Made by a program: the position numbers and the translations under genes. The notes beneath the pieces are model-generated. The model saw nothing but the letters and a program-made list of their open reading frames with translations, searched no databases and was not told where the DNA came from. Below, piece after piece: positions 1 through 13,088 of a stretch of 64,000 nucleotides of DNA. Every line of letters begins with the position of its first letter. Positions within the stretch are counted from its first letter, which is position 1. Source of the DNA: Tillus elongatus (taxonomy: Eukaryota > Arthropoda > Insecta > Coleoptera > Cleridae); contig OZ023267.1 of assembly GCA_964006375.1 (NCBI GenBank), positions 40,551,221-40,615,220 on the forward strand, given 5' to 3'.

Positions 1-2289
<2,289 letters not shown>

Positions 2290-2570
2290 ATATTTTATTA
2301 TAAACTTTTTTTAAATTCTGTATCTTGGTCCTCAAATCATTCCTGTCATGTAGGACTTCATTGTTTGTCGAAAATCGTTCAAGTTTTTAAAAATTTTTGG
2401 TCTCTGTGATTAAATAAAAGCCTGGTGATGCTAAATCTGGGAAATAAAGTGGTCAACTAACTCAAAGCAAAACTTGTTAATTATTTGCAGTGCAATTAAC
2501 GGCTTTTGACCAATTTTCCTTGAGGGTTTTCCACATTTTATCACTCAATTTAGTTAGAAACTTTTGTATG
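2290..2570 (-). pseudogene. decayed mariner transposase fragment
   Basis: On the minus strand, around 2350-2480, the frame reads YFPDLASPGFYLI, a stop-interrupted stretch, then KLERFSTNNEVL. This resembles the block around the third catalytic Asp of mariner transposases (usual form YSPDLAPSDFHLF, followed by a K-RF segment). Stops interrupt it and neither the N-terminal domain nor terminal repeats are seen. It is distinct from the longer-TIR mariner-type elements later in the window. The call rests on one motif. Confidence 0.45.
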
Positions 2571-2831
2571 TTACCGTGACAGTTCTAGCTTCTTGTAGAA
2601 AATTTAGCAGAGTTGTCCGGGAAAACCGAAACAACATAAACACTAGTAGTTTTTGTTTTGGTATGAGAAGACATGTTCCGCTTCAGGAGAGTAGCTCCAG
2701 TATGCCGTACGTTGCCATATAATTGAAACTGAAGAAAAATGTTAGTCTGCAAACAGGGCAACCGCAACTCTTCTTGCCAAAGTGCTGAGCTGGCCTTTCC
2801 AGGTGAGATTGAAATCCAGAGTTATTTCCAG

Positions 2832-3185
2832 AACCTCGGTGGTTCAGGGGTAAGAACGTGTGCCTCTGAAACGAAGGGTACTGGGTTCGATCCCAGGGTT
2901 CTCCTTTCACCTTTTCAGTACAAACTGTAACATTAACATCAACCGAATTCTGGCATTGTATTTGAGCAAGTTGAGTGTCTGCACGATCCGTCCTTCTGAG
3001 GGGGCGTAAAGCCGTCGGTCCCGTGTCCATGCAATGTTGCACACGCTAAAGATACCTACCCTCCTTACAGAAAGGTAGGGGTTCGGCAAAATTTCCAGGA
3101 TAGTGAGGTGAAACTGCTCCCTGGCGTCGGTGATGGGCCATAGTCGCGGAAATAGGCCGACGTTAAAGAAACAAAATACACACAC
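2832..3185 (+). mobile_element. tRNA-headed SINE, copy 1
   Basis: The 5' head resembles a tRNA gene with pol III internal promoter boxes: GGTTCAGGGGTAAG as box A and GGTTCGATCCC as box B. A body of about 250 bp follows, ending in CGACGTTAAAGAAAC and a short (CA)n tail. A 12-bp target duplication flanks it: AGTTATTTCCAG at 2820-2831 and AGTCATTTCCAG at 3186-3197, one mismatch. It has inserted into the LINE remnant, whose frame resumes on both sides. It would need LINE enzymes in trans to move. Confidence 0.85.
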
Positions 3186-3385
3186 AGTCATTTCCAGCAA
3201 CTTTAAAGGTTTTCCAGCTCTGTCAGTCACATCGATCCTTAGTTTTTGAGTTTCACTTATATTAAGATTTAGTCTATTAGCTTGGAACCATGCAGTTGCG
3301 GTTTTAAGAGAGCTCTCAGTAATTTTATGCAGATCCGTTTCTATATTCGACACATTTAGAAAAGTGGTGTCATCACGCTACAAAA

Positions 3386-3640
3386 ATTTTTAAAATATTA
3401 TGTTTTTAGTACAATTTAGAGAAACCAATTCATCACAATGCAGTTTTAAGAGAAACATTGCTTGTCAACTAACATATAAATATGAGTTATAGTTTTTATT
3501 CGCTTAGTTTATTCATCCCTGTGATGACGCTAACTTTATTAAAGAAACGATCGTCAGGTCTTAAAATTTTATTGCGAAGAATTGGGTTCTTAAAATTGTA
3601 CTTATCACTGCGCGTCACAGATTCTAATTTTCAGACAGTG
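3386..3640 (+). repeat. hairpin element with GAAACGATCGTCAGG motif (possible Penelope terminus)
   Basis: This stretch lies between the LINE IYSNDLP and DDTTF motifs, where they should nearly adjoin, so it is an insertion. At 3517-3560 it carries TGATGACGCTAAC followed by GAAACGATCGTCAGGTC. The same phrase recurs at about 12340-12470 and 27295-27484. The 12-kb copy sits directly downstream of a Penelope-like endonuclease fragment. The CTGATGA-like and GAAAC blocks resemble a hammerhead ribozyme core, but this copy reads CTGTGATGA and is degenerate. Confidence 0.5.
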
Positions 3641-3878
3641 AATTGTTTTTTGGCAGGTCATTGGAGTATATTTTAAATAGGAGTGGCCCTAATATGGATC
3701 CATGCGGGACGCCGATATTTGCTTGTATTAGTTCAGATCTTTCATTCTTCCAGACGATGATTTTTATTTGGTTACACAACTAAAATCTGAATAGGTTTAA
3801 GGGAACACTGGAGAGGTTTGGCGGTATAATTCTAACAATTTGTAGTCAAAGCTATTATACCATATTTCAGCCGTATTC

Positions 3879-4220
3879 TTTTTTTAAATTAAACGTCGGT
3901 CTATTTCCGCGACTATGACCAATCACAGACACCAGGGACCAGTTTAATCTCACTATCCTGGAAATTTTGCGGAACTCCTGCTTTTTTGAAAAGCGTAGCG
4001 ATATTTAACGCACCCGACATCGCATGGGACCGATAGCTTCACGCCCCCTCCGAAGGGCGAAACATGCAAACATTCAACTTGCTCAAATACAATGCCACAA
4101 CCTCAGTTAATCTTAATTTTACAGTATGTACTGAAAAAGTAAAAGGGGAAACGTGGGGATGGAACCCAGTACCCTTGGGTTCAAAAGCACACATTCTTAC
4201 CACAGGACCACCGAGGCTCT
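3879..4220 (-). mobile_element. tRNA-headed SINE, copy 2
   Basis: Reverse-oriented copy of the SINE at 2832. The body matches (TATTTCCGCGACTATG, CCAATCACAGACACCAGGGA), and the tRNA-like head is at the high-coordinate end (ACCACCGAGGCTC). The target duplication is AGCCGTATTC at 3869-3878 and AGCCATATTC at 4221-4230, one mismatch. It interrupts the same LINE as copy 1 in the opposite orientation. Confidence 0.82.
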
Positions 4221-4339
4221 AGCCATATTCATGCATATCTCCTTTTCCTCGCCTACCATCTGATTCACCCAATAAATTAGCGACAAGTTTTCCGTGGAGT
4301 TTCTACAAATCTGGTGATTTCACCGATCATCCTATGAAC

Positions 4340-5012
4340 ATCTCCTTCAAATTCACCTGCGTACAAAAGTTTTGTTTAGGTAATATCGCATCAGAAATGC
4401 ATAACAAGCTGATGCTTTCTCCGGTTGCAGTAATATCTTCTAGTTTAGATTTAATTTCAATGGATTTGGGCACAAGTAGGTTAAAATTATAGCAGCAACA
4501 GGTTTTCTTAGGCTTTTCAAATATGTTCCTCTGTGATTATTTCGAACGAAAATATATCCAGCCACATAACGGTCTTAAAACCAAGAATGTCACATAATAA
4601 CTCCAAATTTTTGATATAACAAGAAACTTATGATTAAAAATCACAACGCTCTCACTCACGATATTTTGTCACAGCTTGGTATACTTGTAATAACTTCTGA
4701 CCAGGTTGTCAGCTAGGATCCTCATACAGCCTAGTCAGAATTATCATTCTAACAGGAGATAAGACCTAAAATGGAATATAAGGGCATCCCAATTCTTTAT
4801 AGTTGTAATGTATTTGATCAAAATCAAGTTGACAAGACAAGCAAAAATTGAAGAAAAGTCGAAAACCATTGTATATTAAAATTGAAAATTACGTGTTAAA
4901 AATTACGCTCAAAATATTATATACCTAATTTTTGACCTCTGAATATTGAGTTTTCGAAAATTTTTATAAGACTTTGTTTCTTGTGAGGTATCACTTCCTG
5001 AAGTCTTAATGC

Positions 5013-5019
<7 letters not shown>
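4340..5019. other. spacer, nothing recognised
   Basis: AT-rich, with no credible coding frame or repeat recognised on either strand. Confidence 0.4.

Positions 5020-5101
<82 letters not shown>
5020..5101. repeat. (AT)n microsatellite
   Basis: AT dinucleotide run of about 80 bp. Confidence 0.96.
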
Positions 5102-5106
<5 letters not shown>

Positions 5107-5210
5107 AAACGGAGTAATGGTCAACAATACTCGTATACATTGCATTGATAATTTAAGGGGTATGAAACCAATAAGGGCAGAATTTTTTCAGTAAGATCTT
5201 TATTCTTTGT

Positions 5211-5255
5211 TACAAATATTTCGTCTCTAGTTTAAGACTTCATCAGTGCATCAGC
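5211..5255 (-). ncRNA. hammerhead-ribozyme-like motif
   Basis: On the minus strand the order is CTGATGA, one A, GTCT, an 8-nt loop, AGAC, GAAA, then TATTTGTA. This places a conserved-core look-alike, a stem II (GTCT/AGAC), the GAAA core and a possible NUH cleavage triplet GTA in hammerhead order. The extra base after CTGATGA is not canonical, and I found no convincing stem I. It may be a decayed or coincidental motif. Confidence 0.25.
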
Positions 5256-5871
<616 letters not shown>

Positions 5872-5928
<57 letters not shown>

Positions 5929-6212
5929 CTTTATTCAGAACATCCAACAATGGCAATGAATACGTCACAATATAAAACACAAAATCAGCCAAATTTCTGA
6001 CACACTCTTTCTTAAGTATCCCAAAATTTAAAAATTCACAGTTTAATTTTTTTTTACAAATATACATACATATATTAATAATAAAATCACGGTTCGTCAT
6101 GGTAAATAAAACACAAAAAACAACATGCATCAATTAGACCAAACACACATGGATGAAATCAATAGTGCCAACGGAAACACAAATTAAAGCAGCAAATAAG
6201 TTACTGTTAACG
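5872..6212 (-). mobile_element. 3' UTR and (ATT)n tail of LINE-A, split off by the BEL element
   Basis: On the minus strand this segment ends in TGAATAAAGAGTG followed by an (ATT)n tract (the AAT run at 5872-5924). That is typical of the 3' end of a LINE with a polyadenylation-like hexamer and a short-repeat tail. The BEL element begins at 6213, and its far side (10835) abuts the C-terminal coding end of a minus-strand LINE. I infer the two are one LINE with a 3' UTR of about 300 bp. Confidence 0.6.
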
Positions 6213-6709
6213 TGTTTGGTTCGTGGATTGTAGTTACCGCTACTTACGTAATTATGTGGACTGTATCGTGTTATGGAATAAAATCTCTTGGAAACACTTA
6301 ATTATATATTTAAACACAATAAAAACTATATACTATTGATATACGTGTAATAAGCTCTTCGAAGCTGGTACTATTGATATACGTGTAATAAGCTCTTCGA
6401 AGCTGATGTGTTTAACGTGTAGGCCTTAAAGCCATAAAACCTATATACCAATGAAATGCATTGTATATAGGCTGAACGTGTCATAGCACAACGCGTGCTC
6501 GTGTACAAAGCAATGCACTCGCTGCATAAGCTCAGAAGCTGTTCGAAGCTGGGTTTGTGAATGAATAGGCTCTGTCCAGCTCTTGAACATTGCAGCTACC
6601 CTCGTTTCGAGGGGTGGGACATGCGCACAATTCAGTGCAGTTATGCCAGCTTGCTATGACATATAACGCTGCAGTCTTACAACTTAAATTGGCGCGGTAA
6701 AACTAAACA
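6213..6709 (-). repeat. BEL/Pao LTR (3' LTR)
   Basis: A 497-bp copy of the repeat at 10338-10834. In element orientation it starts TGTTTAG and ends CCAAACA, the usual TG...CA termini. It contains a 38-bp tandem duplication (6331-6368 and 6369-6406), also present in the other LTR. The two LTRs differ at scattered positions (for example near the GGCTCTGTCCAGCTC stretch), so the insertion is not brand new. A possible flanking duplication is GTTAA against GTTAC beyond 10834, imperfect. Confidence 0.93.
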
Positions 6710-7338
6710 TACCGGCCGCCTTGAAGTAGTAACTTCAAAAAACTAACCTAAATATACAAACTTAAAAACTACACATAAAAATATACACAAATTATATAAA
6801 AAGGCTAATAAAAAAAAATGTCTATAAAATGTTTCTATCACTGCATGGCAATATTGCGAGACGGTTCATTGCACTGCGATGAAGTTCGATAACACGGCCA
6901 AGTGTCCACTCACATTGAGCTAAATGTTGTCGCGTATTAACACTAAATCCCCCGTACGAATGTCAAAGTCAGAACCGGTATGTCACTTTCCTCACTGCTG
7001 AAGACTGCTGATGTACTCGTAACGCCATCGTCTTCACTTAGTGGGTGCCTTTAGTGAGCCACCTATGAGGAAGTGACGAGGAGTTAGGGGTGTTAGGTCA
7101 CTGGGAACACTTGGTACTTGGGTAAGAGGACAGGAATTCATGCAAGTCTCCACCTGTACTAGGATGGTGTATAACTCCACGAATGTGAATTCAGTTTCCT
7201 TTACAATGTGATTGCCGCAAATTTTTTTGTCGCTTCTGATATTTTTTTTAATTTCTTGCAAATTTAATTTTTGTTCGCGTGATGCGTCTACGAAGTCTGT
7301 AGCATTGCATGAATAAAAAACTACTTGAAAGTTCGCGT
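6710..7338 (-). pseudogene. BEL/Pao pol 3' end: broken integrase and C-terminal domain
   Basis: Continues the main BEL frame on the minus strand after a frameshift. CNATDFVDASREQKLNLQEI at about 7260-7320 matches the integrase DNxTNFVGA region with the active Asp replaced by Cys. Then FTFVELYTILVQVETCMNS and LTPLTPRHFLIGG (7034-7200) match the integrase C-terminal part. A further block reading TGDLVLIRDN (around 6940) matches the domain after integrase. The catalytic region between VDAS and FTFVEL is mostly missing. The sequence ends just before the LTR with a CAAGGCGGCCGG motif typical of BEL 3' ends. Confidence 0.8.
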
Positions 7339-9972
7339 CTAGAATAATATCAATTTGAAACTGACAAAAATATCCTTGGTTGTCAGATTACCAACCAGCT
7401 CAACATGTGCAACCCTCATTATAAGACACACAAAAACGCAGAGGTAACCCTTGCCAGTAGTAGACTTGCGCACTCCCTCCTTGATATAAAAAGGACCGGC
7501 GTACTTAAGTCCGCAAATCGTAAAGTCCTTTAAGCTTTCAGGGTTCACTCGCAAGAAAGGGAGATCGCCCATTGGTGGCTGAGCCATCACAGGTCTAGAT
7601 TTGAAGCAACTGTTGCATGGACGAATAATGGATTTTACATTGCTTCGACCTGATATAGGCCAATGAATCGTGTCAAGAGCTAACCAGGATGGTCCACTCC
7701 ACCACATATCGTTACCTAATAACATGTCGGTGCGTTGCCCTTGGGAGATAATGTCAGCTGTCTCTCCGGAGACGCGGCCCCAATTGTCAACGGATGTAAG
7801 TTCTTGTATTTTGGACACTCTGTGTCCAACGAATATGTTTAAACTTCTTGGGTCACAGCAAAGCCAAGCTAAAACTATGGTCGATTCACACCAGTAAAAT
7901 ATTTTATCTACAGGGCACAATAAGGATGCCCTTACCTTATTCACTAATTCTGATAACAATAATGCCCCAGGTAATTCCAGACGAGGTGTGGTTATTATTT
8001 TGAGTGGCGCGACTCTAGATTTTAAGCATAACAGTCTGACCGTGTGATTGCCTGAACTATCAGACGCACGTACGTAAATCGCACAGCCGTAAGCAGCTGT
8101 GGACGCGTCGCAAAACCCGTGTACGTGAATTACAACTGGGTTCGGACATGTCGCTTGTCTTGGCACGTATAGAGTTAATAAATGATATTTGCCTATAAAA
8201 CCCAACCATTGCTTTTTTATTTGCTCTGGGACAGGTTGAGCCCATTCAATTTGTTGTCTCCACAAATTTTGCCTGATAATTTTTGCCATTACTATAATTT
8301 GACCAATGAGCCCAATGGGTTGGAACAGTTGCGCAATGGTAGACAAAATGTGTCGCTTGGTTGTGATTTTTGCATACAGAGTGCTTACGTTAAATTTTAA
8401 AACATCCTCAGATGCATTCCAATATAGACCTAAGTTCTTCGAATTCGATGAATCGCCTAATTCAAAGTAGTTTTTTACGCAATTTAATTGCCCGTTTAAA
8501 CTTAGTATTCGTTGGTCACTCGCAACCAACTTGCGTAACTTGAAGCCCGCTGAGTTCAACAAAGAACTGATGTCCTGTTTTAAATTTATTGCCTCCGTTA
8601 TTGACTCTGCTCCTGTAAGCAAGTCGTCTACGTAAAAGTCGCGTTTTATTGCTCCGGTCATCTGGGGAAATTTGCTTCGATTACCTATAGCTATTTGTTT
8701 TAGGCAACGACTTGCTAAAAACGAACTCGAACCCAACCCATACGTGACGGTATTTTGTTTGTTCCCGCATTTTTTGCAGCCCCCGTATCTACAATTTTCT
8801 GAGTTATGTTGTCCACGACGCAAGCAATCAAAACACAAATGCAACCCTTTGACTTCGTCAAGCCACGGTTGCAGTGTTAACCTTTTAAATTCTACCCACT
8901 GGTATAACTGGTGATTATAATCACATATAGCGCAGTTTGACTCATCGGCTGTGATATGCCACGTGACTTTCGATGGAACATTATGTTCCGGTTTTTGATA
9001 TGAAAAATAATTGTTTGCAGGCTTATTGTTCAACGGTAGTTTTTCTAAAAATTGACGCCTACGTACGATCAAATTGGGCAAATTTTCAAGTTTGCATGTA
9101 TTATTAGAAATTATGGCGTTTTCCCATTCTCGTCGAATCGCGTTATCAAATTTAGTATACAATAAGTGAATAATCAAGGTATCCCAATGATGCGTGGGTT
9201 CACCCAGCACTGGAAGAGCTCTGGGGTGCATTTTCGTTTCGTTTGCTAAATTTTTCAAACCCACGTGAGATTCCTTTGTAACTGACGTTAAATTAAATAG
9301 GGCGCTTACCTGATTATGTGCAATTGCGTCTTTGTTTTCGAACTGTTCGGCGAGTAAATTCCAAGCGAGTTTATAATTTCCATTAGTAGGTTCAAGGTTT
9401 GATATGACCCGCATCGCGGAACCGCTAAGGCACGATTTTAAATAAAGAAATTTTTGTACGTTATGCAATTGTTGATTAGACTCGATTAAGGCATGAAAAT
9501 TGTCCTTAAAACTGAGCCAATCCTGTGTATTACCAGAAAACGGCTTTATTGAGATGACTGGCAATCTGACTTCGGGTAAGGAAGGTGTTGCGGCGGCGCT
9601 TGAATTAATTGAATTTGAAGACTGTGGTAATCCACAGTCTCCCGAATAGTTACCACTGTTAGTGGTAGTTAGATTTGAATTTAAAAGTAATCCTTCTGCA
9701 CGTGCAAGAACCTCGTAGTACGCATTCTCAAAAATTTCAATTTCCGCGTTTTCAATATCTGAGTTCTCATCGTAATTATCATTTAAAATATCTATTTGAA
9801 ATTGCACTTCTAGGAATTTATCTAGAAATGTTTCGCATTGAGATAACCGTTGCTTTAAAATTTCTTTATCCTGATTAGTATAATTGTCTAAAAATTTTAC
9901 GAAACGTGTCAGAGAGGCTTTTAGAGAACATTTCTCTCTAATTAGCATACGTAACTTGTGTGTTTCTGACAT
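7339..9972 (-). pseudogene. BEL/Pao gag-pol, internally deleted
   Basis: An 877-residue open frame on the minus strand; complete BEL polyproteins are roughly twice this size. In order: an N-terminal coiled region; a gag core (LPVISIKPFSGNTQDWLSFK, about residues 135-300); a Cys/His cluster (CFDCLRRGQHNSENC, then CKKC) near 380-405; then an abrupt jump to late reverse transcriptase (VTYGLGSSSFLASRCLKQIA and YVDDLLTG); the RNase H region (VIHVHGFCDASTAAYGCAIY, then WCESTIVLAWL); and an integrase zinc-binding remnant (IRPCNSCFKSRP, GDLPFLRVNPE). The protease and the first half of the RT are gone without breaking the frame, so the element could not transpose unaided. The start Met is the first in a clean frame beginning MSETHKLR, shortly after the leader. 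Confidence 0.9.
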
Positions 9973-10337
9973 GGTTTTTTTTAATTTATTACGAATTATA
10001 TGAAAATAATTTAAAGGAAATGAATGATAAAATAATGTTACTCAAAAACGATTACACCACCCAGTACAAATAGATTCTTACAATAAAATAGCATGGATAA
10101 CGAAATAAAAAACGTGATTTTGAGGATAAGAAAAATGTGACTCACCATGTGGTACCCACGTGCTGGATGTTCTGAATGTTGCGATCGGCTTTCCAATAGA
10201 ATCTTCTGATGAACTGACTTCGTCTTCTGCTGAGATTTTCACTATTAGCGATAACTACAATTGTGTTAAATACTGCGCCTCGAATTAACCAATTGTTGTT
10301 GAAAATCCGGCTCGAATTGACCAAATGTTAATTGTCG

Positions 10338-10834
10338 TGTATGGTTCGTGGATTGTAGTTACCGCTACTTACGTAATTATGTGGACTGTATCGTGTTATG
10401 GAATAAAATCTCTTGGAAACACTTAATTATATATTTAAACACAATAAAAACTATATACTATTGATATACGTGTAATAAGCTCTTCGAAGCTGGTACTATT
10501 GATATACGTGTAATAAGCTCTTCGAAGCTGATGTGTTTAACGTGTAGGCCTTAAAGCCATAAAACCTATATACCAATGAAATGCATTGTATATAGGCTGA
10601 ACGTGTCATAGCACAACGCGTGCTCGTGTACAAAGCAATGCACTCGCTGCATAAGCTCAGAAGCTGTTCGAAGCTGGGTTTGTGAATGAATAGGATCTCT
10701 TCTTGTCTTGAATATTGCAGATACCCTCGTTTCGAGGGGTGAGACATGCGCACAATTCAGTGCAGTTATGCCAGCTTGCTATGACATATAACGCTGCAGT
10801 CTTACAACTTAAATTGGCGCGGTAAAACTAAACA
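10338..10834 (-). repeat. BEL/Pao LTR (5' LTR)
   Basis: The partner of 6213-6709, also 497 bp, and the upstream LTR in element orientation. It carries the same 38-bp tandem duplication (10456-10493, 10494-10531). Between it and the gag start (9973-10337) lies a leader with the motif ATTTGGTCAATTCGAG, a likely primer-binding area whose tRNA I could not assign. Confidence 0.93.
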
Positions 10835-12060
10835 GTTACCCTTATTCTATAAACATGGAACAATTAAAAAATCGGAAAGAGTATAGAAAGACTGCGATTC
10901 TAAAAACTGTCTAAGATTTATCTTTAAAACAGACACATCACAGTCTCTAAGATTCTTTGGAAGATGATTATATATCCTTATTATGGATGATGTTACATTT
11001 TTTTGCAACACTGTTAATCTTGTTTGATCTTCCAACAAAACCGTATCTCTTCTGGTGTTGTAAGCATGAGTGTGTTCTCTGCATGAAAACATTGAATAGT
11101 TGTTTCTTAAAAACAATACACATTCTAAAATATAAACAGTTATAAGTGTTAACATTCTATATTTTATAAAACACGGTTTGCAACTGTCCGTCTGTCGAAG
11201 ACCAAAAATAGCCCTTATACATTTTTTTTTGCAACCTAAATATTCTAATTGCGTCGACAGAGTTTCCCCAGAAAATTATGCCATACTTGATTATGGAATG
11301 TATATATGCATGATATACCCCTATGTAGGTTTCAATTGAAACATTATTCCTTAAGACTTTTAATTGGTAGCATAGTGTGCTCAATCTAGGTGCTAACGAA
11401 TTTACTTGCGACACCCTGGTGAGTCTGGAGTCCAACAATAAGCCTAAAAATTTTACTGTTTCGTTACATTTTATTAATGAGCCTGGTTTACAGCTGATAA
11501 TATGTGACCCATCACTTTCGTAAGAGGTTCGAAATGTATCTATATTAGTCTTATCTAGATTTAAGGTAAGTGAGTTGTTTAAAAACCAACTTTCTAAAGC
11601 TTTTAATGAAATCGCAGTTTTTACTTTCAGGCCTTCGACATTTGGCGAAGATACAATTACCGAAGTATCATACGCGAAGGACACAACCTCATCATCAATC
11701 TCGGCTGGCAGATTGTTAACATAAACAAGAAACAGAAGCGGGCCCAAAACTGAACCCTGAGGTACCCCCCTAATAACTAATTCCCAGTCAGAAGTTAACT
11801 CCCTCCCTTCCGAGTCTACTATGGAAACCTGTTGCTGTATATTTTGTAAATATGAACATAGAAGTTGCCAAGGGACACCACGGACACCTGCCTCAAATTG
11901 CTTGTTTTTTAATAAGTTATGGTCCACTGCATCGAATGCCTTTGACATCTCTAAAAAAAATAACGTTTACTTTTTGCTTCTTATTAAGTAAGTTATATAT
12001 GTTATCTAAAAATTGATAGATGGCTCGTGCAGTGGATCTTTCTTTTATATATCCATTTTG
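10835..12060 (-). pseudogene. LINE-A reverse transcriptase, 5'-truncated (jockey/CR1-like)
   Basis: Minus strand. The frame starts near NGYIKERSTARAIYQFLDNI (about 12055), has a one-base T insertion in a homopolymer at about 11950, then continues MSKAFDAVDHNLL, RGVPQGSVLGPLLFLVYV, and SFAYDTSVIV in place of the catalytic F-ADD motif. It goes on through the thumb (WFLNNSLTLNLDKTN) to a C-terminal segment (RIYNHLPKNL) and a stop at about 10847. A second frame break lies near 11155. Loss of the ADD aspartates plus the frameshifts mean the enzyme is dead. The 3' UTR appears to resume at 6212 beyond the BEL insertion. Confidence 0.8.
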
Positions 12061-12339
12061 TACTGGTACTGGTATTGGTACTGTGTATAAACACACATTT
12101 TGTACTGGCACTTTGTATAAACACAAAAATAAATGCACAGATCTGGCATTCCCATTGACCTTAATATCGAGTTACCTTTTGAACTAACTAACTTTGCCTA
12201 AATTGTTGTTAAAGTGTACCAGTATTTAACAAGTGTCCGATAAATCTGAGGCCGTTTGAACAATACTAATTCTGAGGTAGGTAAGTGACATTTTTAATAA
12301 CTGTGATGTATAATTTAAACACTCTGTAACATAAATACA
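12061..12339. other. spacer with a short TACTGG repeat
   Basis: At 12060-12125 the units TACTGG and TGTATAAACACA alternate at the 5' truncation point of LINE-A. No gene was seen in the rest. Confidence 0.5.
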
Positions 12340-12475
12340 CTTGGATAACTCAAATCATCACAACGCATCTCTTTAAAGACCTGACGATCAAACGATCGTC
12401 AGGTCAGGTCAGGTCAGGTCAGGTCAACAACGTTAGCGTTATCAGAGGATGAAAAATTCGAAACAACTTAGAACT
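12340..12475 (-). repeat. Penelope-associated hairpin with (GGTCA)n expansion
   Basis: Contains GACCTGACGATC, then AACGATCGTCAGGTC, an inverted pair, followed by a GGTCA pentamer array at about 12399-12426. The flanks (ACACTTGGATAACTCAAATC; AACGTTAGCGTTATCAGAGG) match the foldback at 27295-27484 and the hairpin at 3517. It sits just beyond the C-terminal end of the Penelope-like fragment on the same strand, which suggests it is that element's terminal sequence. Confidence 0.55.
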
Positions 12476-12479
12476 AACC

Positions 12480-13088
12480 ATCACCTTTTATATTACGTCT
12501 AAGAGAGGGACGAAATCCCAGGCAAATTTTGTGTATATTTTATTTTAATTGCCGGACGATGTCTTTGAACTTTCGTTATAACTTTACCTGCCGAGTTTCG
12601 GAATCCCTTCTGTGTAAAAGAGCGAGTGCAAACAAAATGCTATAAATCAACAGTAAGACTCGGTTTAAGAAACTTTTGTTTTTTTTGTTGCCTTAGAATA
12701 TAAATACTTTCGTACGCATCTAACTTCGCTGGTAGCCTAACAAGTATTTTTGATAATTTTCAGATTTTCTTTATGTATGTAGTGATTATTATTCCAAATA
12801 TTTTGTGCCACGCATGACTTGTCTACACTACCGTGTCTCAGCTGTGCCAGGTGTTCCTTAAAGCTGGTTTCAATAATTCTTTAATCTGCCCAACGTATTT
12901 GAGATTATAATCTTCACAGCTTATCTCATACATACCCGATATTTCAATGGCTTTATCTCTATCATTCGTATTACCTTACAAATTTTGAAAATTGTTTTTT
13001 ATCAAAAAAGTTAGCGGCTTTCTTAAAAATGCTCTCGACACCTCTTGTAACACGCGGTTGAAATGGTAGGCAAACAAACATTTTTCTA
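12480..13088 (-). pseudogene. Penelope-like retroelement C-terminal fragment (GIY-YIG endonuclease)
   Basis: On the minus strand, RGVESIFKKAANFF (about 13010-13050) leads into SGMYEISCEDYNLKYVGQIK (about 12880-12940). The latter is the GIY-YIG-like endonuclease start of Penelope-like elements, with MYEI in place of the usual GIYEI and YVG matching YIG. A frameshift follows, then FKEHLAQLRHGSVDKSCVAQ and NNNHYIH (about 12760-12850) continue the domain. RT upstream is missing and stops interrupt the tail, so it is a dead fragment. The cysteine after EIS and the CVAQ region fit the family; clade not determined. Confidence 0.7.

Larger units (their letters stand above)
2580..4330 (-). pseudogene. 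LINE reverse transcriptase remnant (jockey/CR1-like), broken by SINEs and a hairpin
   Basis: Reading on the minus strand from high to low coordinates: a KEICMNMA-type segment before 4231, then GVPHGSILGPLLF and IYSNDLP at about 3655-3735, then DDTTFLNVSNIETD and the thumb segment WFQANRLNLNISE at about 3240-3385, then TLDFNLTWKGQLSTL at about 2760-2815. These are RT palm and thumb motifs in the correct order for a non-LTR retrotransposon. Stops and frameshifts occur throughout. The coding line continues across a plus-strand SINE (2832-3185), a hairpin sequence (about 3386-3640) and a minus-strand SINE (3879-4220), so all three are later insertions. Outer edges are approximate; clade assignment is tentative. 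Confidence 0.7.

Noticed and set aside
2832..2905. Possible functional tRNA gene
   Set aside because: The tRNA-like head lacks a convincing full cloverleaf, is followed by a long SINE body, and has three further dispersed copies with target duplications.
6213..10834. A retrovirus-like provirus with an envelope gene
   Set aside because: The internal region holds only gag and pol remnants of BEL/Pao type; no envelope-like frame is present.
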